NCBI GenBank assembly: GCA_016708905.1
Contig: JADJEV010000005.1
Coordinates: forward strand, 124,001-188,000
DNA from: Candidatus Methylophosphatis roskildensis
GTDB lineage: Bacteria; Pseudomonadota; Gammaproteobacteria; Burkholderiales; Rhodocyclaceae
DNA: 64,000 nucleotides
Reading direction: 5' to 3'
Shown piece after piece: positions 58,618 through 64,000 of the stretch; the first letter of the stretch is position 1; every line of letters begins with the position of its first letter. A model generated the notes under the pieces. It was not told where the DNA came from. It saw only the letters and a program-made list of their open reading frames with translations, and made no database searches. The translations under genes and the position numbers were made by a program.

Positions 58618-59911
58618 CGTCGTCTTCCAGATCGTAAAGTGTACGTGCGATTTCCTCGCCGAGCAGGTCGATGCCGACCCGTCGCTGCTCGCCGGGCTGT
58701 CCGTCTGCCGTGCGAAGCAGCTTGAGTGTCACTGCGTTGGCCTGTACCTCGTCATCACCGATGATCAGCGCCGCCTGGGCGCCGGATGCGTCGGCCTTCT
58801 TCATTTGAGACTTGAAACTGCCGCCGCCGCAATGCAGGGTCAGCGCGAATCCGTTCCCGCGCAGACTCTCGGCCACCCTGAACGCCAGCCGCTGCGCGGC
58901 TTCGCCCTGATGGACGACGTAAAGATCAGGCGCCGGGCGTTCCGTCTGTCCGCCGCATTCCTGCCAGAGTAGCAGCAGGCGCTCCATGCCGATCGCGAAA
59001 CCGCAGGCCGGCGACGGTTTGCCGCCGAGCTGGGCCACCAGCCCGTCGTATCGCCCACCGGCACAGATCGTCCCCTGGGCACCCAGCCGGTCGGTGGTCC
59101 ACTCGAAAACGGTGAGATTGTAGTAGTCGAGGCCGCGTACCAGTCGATGATTGAGCCTGAACGGGATGCCGGCATCCTTGAGATAAGCCTTCACCCCGTC
59201 GAAATGGGCAAGCGTTTGCTCGCCGAGGTATTCGTCCAGCCGCGGCGCTGCTTCGATCAGCGACTGCATCAGTGGGTTCTTGGTATCGAGTATGCGCAGT
59301 GGGTTGCTGTGAAGTCGGCGCCTGGCGTCGTCGTCGAGCTGGTCTGCATGCCCTTCCAGATAGGCGATCAACGCTGCGCGGTGCCGACCCCGTTCATCCG
59401 GGGAACCGAGCGAGTTGAGTTCCAGCCGCACGTCCTCGATGCCGAGATCGTCCCACAAGCGCTGGCACATCATGATGTGCTCGGCGTCGATATCCGGTCC
59501 GGCAAAGCCGAGCGCTTCGACACCGATCTGGTGAAACTGCCGGTAGCGGCCCTTTTGCGGGCGCTCGTGGCGGAACATCGGGCCGCTGTAGTAGAGGCGT
59601 TGCGGCGCATTGTAAAGAAGATTGTGTTCGAGCACGGCTCGCACGCAGGAGGCGGTTCCTTCGGGACGCAGCGTCAGGTTCTCGCCGTTCAGCGCGTCCT
59701 CGAACGAATACATCTCCTTTTCGACGATATCGGTGACCTCGCCGATCGCGCGGGAGAACAGCGGCGTCGGTTCGACCAGCGGCATGCGGATGGGCCGGTA
59801 GCCATAGGCGCGCAGCCAGTCTCGTGCAGCATCCTCGAACTGCTCCCACAGGTCGGCTTCGTCGGGCAGGATGTCGTTCATCCCGCGAACGGCTTTGATC
59901 GCTTGGGTCAT
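58604..59911 (-). CDS. hisS: Histidyl-tRNA synthetase
   Basis: A 435-residue class II aminoacyl-tRNA synthetase. Motifs: AVRGMNDILPDEADLWE, motif 2 MFRHERPQKGRYRQFHQIGVEALG (in parts), histidine A box RGLDYYNLTVFEW, and motif 3 GFAIGMERLLLL. C-terminal anticodon-binding domain about 340-430. Start ATG 59911 (MTQAIKAVRG), weak ribosome binding site. 73 bases after ispG. Confidence 0.97.
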   Translation of the reverse strand: MTQAIKAVRGMNDILPDEADLWEQFEDAARDWLRAYGYRPIRMPLVEPTPLFSRAIGEVTDIVEKEMYSFEDALNGENLTLRPEGTASCVRAVLEHNLLYNAPQRLYYSGPMFRHERPQKGRYRQFHQIGVEALGFAGPDIDAEHIMMCQRLWDDLGIEDVRLELNSLGSPDERGRHRAALIAYLEGHADQLDDDARRRLHSNPLRILDTKNPLMQSLIEAAPRLDEYLGEQTLAHFDGVKAYLKDAGIPFRLNHRLVRGLDYYNLTVFEWTTDRLGAQGTICAGGRYDGLVAQLGGKPSPACGFAIGMERLLLLWQECGGQTERPAPDLYVVHQGEAAQRLAFRVAESLRGNGFALTLHCGGGSFKSQMKKADASGAQAALIIGDDEVQANAVTLKLLRTADGQPGEQRRVGIDLLGEEIARTLYDLEDDDGGL

Positions 59912-59984
59912 GTTCGCAAGGTCGAGACGCCTTCGCGCCGAGGTGACGGAGGCATCTCCGCGTTCCTCTCGGCGTCCCGGCGCT

Positions 59985-61238
59985 TCAGTTCTTTCTTCGA
60001 TATCTGTTGGCAACGTAGTCGTCGACGATCGCCTCGAATTCCGCGGCAATGTTGTCGCCGCGCAGGGTAACGGTCTTCTGCCCGTCGACGAAGACCGGCG
60101 CAGCGGGGCTCTCGCCGGTGCCGGGCAGGCTGATCCCGATGTTCGCCTGCTTGCTCTCGCCCGGGCCATTGACGACGCAGCCCATCACGGCGAGCGTCAG
60201 GTTCTCTACGCCGTCATGGCGTTCGCGCCAGACCGGCATCTGTTCGCGAACGTGGTTCTGGATGCGCTGCGCGAGTTCCTGGAACAAGGTGCTGGTGGTG
60301 CGACCGCATCCCGGACATGCCGTCACCATCGGCGCGAATGCCCGCAAACCCATGGTCTGAAGGATTTCCTGCGCCACCACGACTTCCTGCGTCCGCGGTC
60401 CGTTCGGCTCGGGCGTCAGGGAAACGCGAATGGTGTCGCCGATGCCTTCCTGCAACAGCACCGCGAGCGCTGCGCTGGAGGCGACGATGCCCTTGCTGCC
60501 CATGCCGGCTTCGGTAAGACCGAGATGCAGCGGGTAATCGCAGCGGCGCGCCAGGTCGCGATAAATTGCGATTAGATCCTGCACACTGGACACCTTGCAC
60601 GAGAGAACGATCCGGTCTTCCGGCAGTCCGTACTCCTCAGCCTTGGTCGCGCTCTCCAGCGCCGAAGAAACCATCGCCTCGCGCATCACGCATCCGGCAT
60701 CGCGTGGCTCGGCGCGCCGCGCATTCTCGTCCATGATGCGGGCGAGTATCGACTGGTCGAGGCTGCCCCAATTGACGCCGATGCGCACCGGCTTGTCATG
60801 GCGGCAGGCGATCTCGATGATCTGGGCGAACTGCGTGTCCCGCTTGGCGCCCTGTCCGACGTTGCCCGGATTGATGCGCAGCTTGGCCAGCAGTTCGGCA
60901 CATGCCGGATGGTCGGCCAGGAGCTTGTGACCGTTGTAGTGGAAATCGCCGATCAAGGGCACATTGATGTTCATCTTCGCCAGTTGCTCGACGATCCGCG
61001 GTACGGCCCTGGCAGCGTCGTCGTTGTTGACCGTGATACGAACCAGTTCGGATCCGGCACGCGCGAGCTGGGCGACCTGGATCGCAGTGGCGATGTGGTC
61101 GGCGGTATCGGTGTTGGTCATCGATTGCACGACGATCGGTGCCGACGAACCAACTGTCACGCCACCGACGACCACCGGGCGCGTCACGCGACGAGGCGTC
61201 GCGCAGTCCCCCTGAAGCGGTTCCGAGGGCGCGTTCAT
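59985..61238 (-). CDS. ispG: 4-hydroxy-3-methylbut-2-en-1-yl diphosphate synthase
   Basis: A 417-residue 4Fe-4S enzyme of the MEP isoprenoid pathway. Motifs: VVVGGVTVGSSAPIVVQSMTNTDTAD (in parts), VRITVNNDDAARAVP, LIGDFHYNGHKLL, LRINPGNVG, and the cluster ligands TACPGCGRTT and MGCVVNGPGESKQANIGIS (in parts). Slightly longer than the E. coli enzyme, as in other betaproteobacteria. Start overlaps the rodZ stop by 4 bases. Confidence 0.96.
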   Translation of the reverse strand: MNAPSEPLQGDCATPRRVTRPVVVGGVTVGSSAPIVVQSMTNTDTADHIATAIQVAQLARAGSELVRITVNNDDAARAVPRIVEQLAKMNINVPLIGDFHYNGHKLLADHPACAELLAKLRINPGNVGQGAKRDTQFAQIIEIACRHDKPVRIGVNWGSLDQSILARIMDENARRAEPRDAGCVMREAMVSSALESATKAEEYGLPEDRIVLSCKVSSVQDLIAIYRDLARRCDYPLHLGLTEAGMGSKGIVASSAALAVLLQEGIGDTIRVSLTPEPNGPRTQEVVVAQEILQTMGLRAFAPMVTACPGCGRTTSTLFQELAQRIQNHVREQMPVWRERHDGVENLTLAVMGCVVNGPGESKQANIGISLPGTGESPAAPVFVDGQKTVTLRGDNIAAEFEAIVDDYVANRYRRKN

Positions 61239-62137
61239 TGCAGTGAAAAGCGTGCGACCGAAATCTTGATGAATGGCGACAGGTCGACCGACTTGTCCTT
61301 GTAGCGCAGCTTGACCTGTGCCGCATTTCCGACGACCAGCGCATAGGGCGGCGTGCCGCCGATATCCACGTCATCGGCCGAACCTGCCTTGTGCAGTTGG
61401 GAATGCAGGGTTCTGCCCCGTGCGTCCTTGATCTCCACCCAGGAATCCTGTTCGAAGGCGAACGCGAGACGTTGCCTGCCGGGCGCCGGCGGCTGCGTCG
61501 CAGTGCTGGCCGGTTCCGGCGCAGGTGGCTCCGGTGCGGCAGCACTGGGCGGCGCCACGGCGGGCTCGGGGAGCGCAGCCGGCGCAGGGGGCGCAGCTGG
61601 AAGCTGAACCGGCTCGACAGCCTTCGCCGGAACCGGCGTGACCGCCTCGTCACGAATGGGCGGCGACACGGCGGCGATCTTCTCCACGGGTGCGGCCGGC
61701 ACCGGCACACGAAACCAGTCGAAATACCAGCCGGCCAGCGCGAGCGCGATCAGAACGACCAGCGTAATCCCGGCCGGAAGCAGCGAACCCAGCGAGGATC
61801 CGGCTGTCGGCATGTCACCGCGCGCATTCGAAATGGGAGACAGATCGACCTGCAGCGAGTCGGAGTCAGCCACGATCGCATCGAGCAGCGGCTCCGGGTC
61901 GATGCCCAGGTAGCGCGCGTAGTTGCGCACGAAACCACGCGCAAACGTCAGCCCGCGCAGCTGATCGAATGCGTCGGCCTCGATCGCCTCGACCTGGCGC
62001 GGTGCCAGCTTGAGTGCATGCGAGACATCGGCGATCGACAGCCCGCGCAGACGCCGTGCGTTGCCGAGAATCCCGCCCGGACTGAACCCCTCTTCCGATC
62101 GGGATCCGATCATCTGCGTACCGACCGAATCGTTCAC
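61235..62137 (-). CDS. rodZ: RodZ-like helix-turn-helix membrane protein
   Basis: A 300-residue bitopic protein linked to MreB and cell shape. N-terminal HTH_25 domain (about 18-85: LGNARRLRGLSIADVSHALKLAPRQVEAIEAD, in parts, and LTFARGFVRNYARYLGIDP). One membrane helix about 120-142 (LPAGITLVVLIALALAGWYF). A Pro/Ala-rich periplasmic linker follows and a C-terminal DUF4115 domain (SWVEIKDARGRTLHSQL, GTPPYALVVGNA). The start is GTG at 62137, overlapping pilW by 4 bases. Confidence 0.92.
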   Translation of the reverse strand: MNDSVGTQMIGSRSEEGFSPGGILGNARRLRGLSIADVSHALKLAPRQVEAIEADAFDQLRGLTFARGFVRNYARYLGIDPEPLLDAIVADSDSLQVDLSPISNARGDMPTAGSSLGSLLPAGITLVVLIALALAGWYFDWFRVPVPAAPVEKIAAVSPPIRDEAVTPVPAKAVEPVQLPAAPPAPAALPEPAVAPPSAAAPEPPAPEPASTATQPPAPGRQRLAFAFEQDSWVEIKDARGRTLHSQLHKAGSADDVDIGGTPPYALVVGNAAQVKLRYKDKSVDLSPFIKISVARFSLQ

Positions 62138-62928
62138 TCGAACTGCCCCTGGGCCAGCGACTTGTACTCGGGCGAATTCTTGAAATTGCGGCGCAGCTGG
62201 CTCGCATAACTGGCCTCGGATTCGCGATTGCCGAGTTTGCGCTCGATGCGCAGGGCCAGCCAGATCGACTCGGCATTGGGCTCGCCGCGACTGATGACCT
62301 CGTCGACCAGGCGCTTGGCTTCGTCGAGTTTCTTTTGCTGATAGCTGACTAGTGCCAGCAGATAGACCGCCTGGGTGTTCTGGCTATCGGCGATGACGGC
62401 TCGGCGCAAATAGTCCTCGGCTGCCTTCGGCTCATCGATCCACAGCGAGCACATGCCGGCATTGGTGTAGGGATAGGTCGGATTCGGGTACAGTGGGTCG
62501 CGTGCGGCGACCATCAACTTTTCGATCCCTTCCTTTCCACGCCCCTGGGTGCACAGAAACAGGCCGTAGGCGTTGTTGATCGCCGGATCCTTTGGCTCCA
62601 GGCGAATCGCCTGCTCGAAATGCATCTGCGCCGTCGAGAACTCCCGCAGATAGACATGCACCAGCGCCAGCAGGTGATGGGCCGGTCCGTATTCCGGATC
62701 GGCCTCGAGGGCCTTGCGCCCTTCCTCGATCGCGATCTTGAACTGGGCATCGGCGAAATAGGCGAAGGCGAGATCGGTCCGCGCCTTGGCCCGCACTTTC
62801 GGTGCAGCCGGTTTGGGCAGCGGTTCGACTGTCGGCTCGGGCACAGGCTGCTGACGCACCACCTGCGGCGCACAGGCCGCGAGCGCGACGGACAATACGA
62901 GGGCGAGAGTGGGAAGCGAACGTTTCAT
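62134..62928 (-). CDS. pilW: Type IV pilus biogenesis lipoprotein PilW/PilF
   Basis: A 264-residue outer-membrane lipoprotein (pilotin of the PilQ secretin). Lipobox LAAC with Cys19. TPRs follow: TDLAFAYFADAQFKIAIEEG, GPAHHLLALVHVYLREFSTA, PAINNAYGLFLCTQGRGKEG and TQAVYLLALVSYQQKKLDEA. The NAYGLFLC and YTNAGMCSLW segments with Cys residues are typical of PilF. The start overlaps the rlmN stop by one base (TGATG). Confidence 0.94.
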   Translation of the reverse strand: MKRSLPTLALVLSVALAACAPQVVRQQPVPEPTVEPLPKPAAPKVRAKARTDLAFAYFADAQFKIAIEEGRKALEADPEYGPAHHLLALVHVYLREFSTAQMHFEQAIRLEPKDPAINNAYGLFLCTQGRGKEGIEKLMVAARDPLYPNPTYPYTNAGMCSLWIDEPKAAEDYLRRAVIADSQNTQAVYLLALVSYQQKKLDEAKRLVDEVISRGEPNAESIWLALRIERKLGNRESEASYASQLRRNFKNSPEYKSLAQGQFE

Positions 62929-64000
62929 CAATGCACCTGGGCGATCTGCACGGCGCGCCGGGTGCGCCGCGTCTTGTCCTGCACCTGGCCGGCCAACTGG
63001 CCACAAGCGGCATCGACGTCATCGCCGCGCGTCTTGCGAACGGTGGTGACGACTTCCGCGTCGAGCAGGCGCTGCTGAAAGGCACGGATGCGGGTGTTGC
63101 TCGAACGCCGATAGGACGAACCCGGGAACGGATTGAACGGTATCAGGTTGAACTTGCACGGCAGGTCGCCGACCATGCCGAGGAGCTCGCGCGCATGCGC
63201 ATCGCTGTCGTTGATGCCGTCGATCATCACGTACTCGAAGGTGATGAAATCGCGGGGCGCGCGTTCGAGATAGCGGCGACATGCGTCCATCAGCCCGGCC
63301 AGCGGATACTTCCGGTTGATCGGCATCAACTGGTCGCGCAGCGCGTCGTTCGGCGCATGCAGCGAAACCGCCAATGCCACCGGGCAGGCGTCGCGCAGGC
63401 GGTCGATCGCCGGCACGATGCCCGAGGTGGACACCGTAACGCGCCGGCGCGACAGCCCGTAGGCATTGTCATCGAGCATCAGTCTGAGCGCGACGACGAC
63501 ATTGTCGAAGTTGGCCAGCGGCTCGCCCATGCCCATCATCACGACGTTGCTGATGGTGCGTTCGTCCGAATCGCCGCTGCCGAAATCACCCAGCGCCCGC
63601 TTGGCGAACCAGAGCTGGCCGATGATTTCGGCCACGCTCAGATTGCGGTTGAAGCCCTGCCGGCCGGTCGAACAGAACGAACAGTCGAGCGCACAACCGG
63701 CCTGCGAAGAGACGCACAGCGTGCCGCGACTGGTTTCCGGAATGAATACCGTCTCGATCGCATTCGCGCCGCCGACGTCGAGCAGCCATTTGCGTGTGCC
63801 GTCGTCGGAAGTGGTATCGCGCACCACCTGCGGCGCAAGCACGCAGGCGACTTCGGCCAGACACCCACGCAGCGATTTGGCCACGTCGGTCATCCCGGCG
63901 AAATCGGCTACGCCGCGCTGGTGCACCCAGTGCATCACCTGCAGCGCGCGCATCCTCGTGCGTTCGGGCTTCTCGCCCAGTTCGGCAAGGAACCGGGCGA
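62928..64000 (-). CDS. rlmN: Dual-specificity RNA methyltransferase RlmN (start cut by the window edge)
   Basis: A radical-SAM enzyme that makes 2-methyladenosine in 23S rRNA (A2503) and some tRNAs. The frame is open to the right edge, and the residues before the first internal ATG (FLAELGEKPERTRMRALQV) match RlmN, so the start lies outside. The radical-SAM cluster motif CALDCSFCSTG, MGMGEPLANFDNVV, VTVSTSGIVPAIDRL, VSLHAPNDALRDQLMPINRKYPL (in parts) and the conserved RGDDVDAACGQL with the C-terminal Cys are all present. Confidence 0.95.
   Translation of the reverse strand, partial: ARFLAELGEKPERTRMRALQVMHWVHQRGVADFAGMTDVAKSLRGCLAEVACVLAPQVVRDTTSDDGTRKWLLDVGGANAIETVFIPETSRGTLCVSSQAGCALDCSFCSTGRQGFNRNLSVAEIIGQLWFAKRALGDFGSGDSDERTISNVVMMGMGEPLANFDNVVVALRLMLDDNAYGLSRRRVTVSTSGIVPAIDRLRDACPVALAVSLHAPNDALRDQLMPINRKYPLAGLMDACRRYLERAPRDFITFEYVMIDGINDSDAHARELLGMVGDLPCKFNLIPFNPFPGSSYRRSSNTRIRAFQQRLLDAEVVTTVRKTRGDDVDAACGQLAGQVQDKTRRTRRAVQIAQVH

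Overview
The window is a gene-dense, high-GC (about two-thirds G+C by eye) piece of a bacterial chromosome. Gene content and order point to a betaproteobacterium. The right third carries rlmN-pilW/pilF-rodZ-ispG-hisS-yfgM-bamB-der-hfq-hflX-hflK-hflC-DUF2065-hisZ-purA and then rnr-rlmB. The rpsF-priB-rpsR-rplI-dnaB block and a type IV pilus PilF/PilW lipoprotein fit the same group. No CRISPR array, intact insertion sequence, integrase or phage gene was seen. The species cannot be named from the sequence alone.

Layout. 1-4.9 kb: 5' part of purL, a GSU2403-type nucleotidyltransferase with an operator-like palindrome, a CnoX-type thioredoxin, a degenerate secreted nuclease-fold protein, an ArsC/Spx-family protein and an Hsp33 lacking two of its four zinc cysteines. 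4.9-9.8 kb: a six-gene minus-strand operon that looks like a non-canonical curli-like system. It encodes an OmpA-like protein, a repeat-containing curlin-like subunit, two small secreted unknowns, a CsgG-like lipoprotein fused to peptidoglycan-binding-like and DUF4384-like domains, and a DUF2807 protein. This is the most interesting locus of the window. 9.8-24.9 kb: mixed genes (M20 amidohydrolase, two histone-deacetylase-family enzymes, an mrr gene broken by one in-frame stop beside a long palindrome, a Spy/CpxP protein with a two-component system, nnr, a CDGSH protein, an EamA transporter, a glutamate-synthase-like FMN protein, nadC).

24.3-31.9 kb: a tightly packed minus-strand operon alaA-GNAT-hom-TPR-thrC-methyltransferase. 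A regular TPR protein of ten 47-residue repeats sits between the two threonine genes. 32.1-39.7 kb: a DUF498 gene followed by a complete L-Ara4N lipid A modification operon (arnT, one SMR-type flippase subunit, arnB, arnC, arnA split into two genes, arnD), then a peroxiredoxin and a PIN-PhoH gene. 41.7-64 kb: housekeeping genes for replication, ribosome, RNA decay, purine and histidine synthesis, membrane-protease regulation, outer-membrane assembly, isoprenoids and rRNA/tRNA methylation, with a tRNA-Leu(CAG) on the opposite strand between purA and rnr.

All family assignments come from reading motifs and overall similarity to known families by memory. No database search was run.
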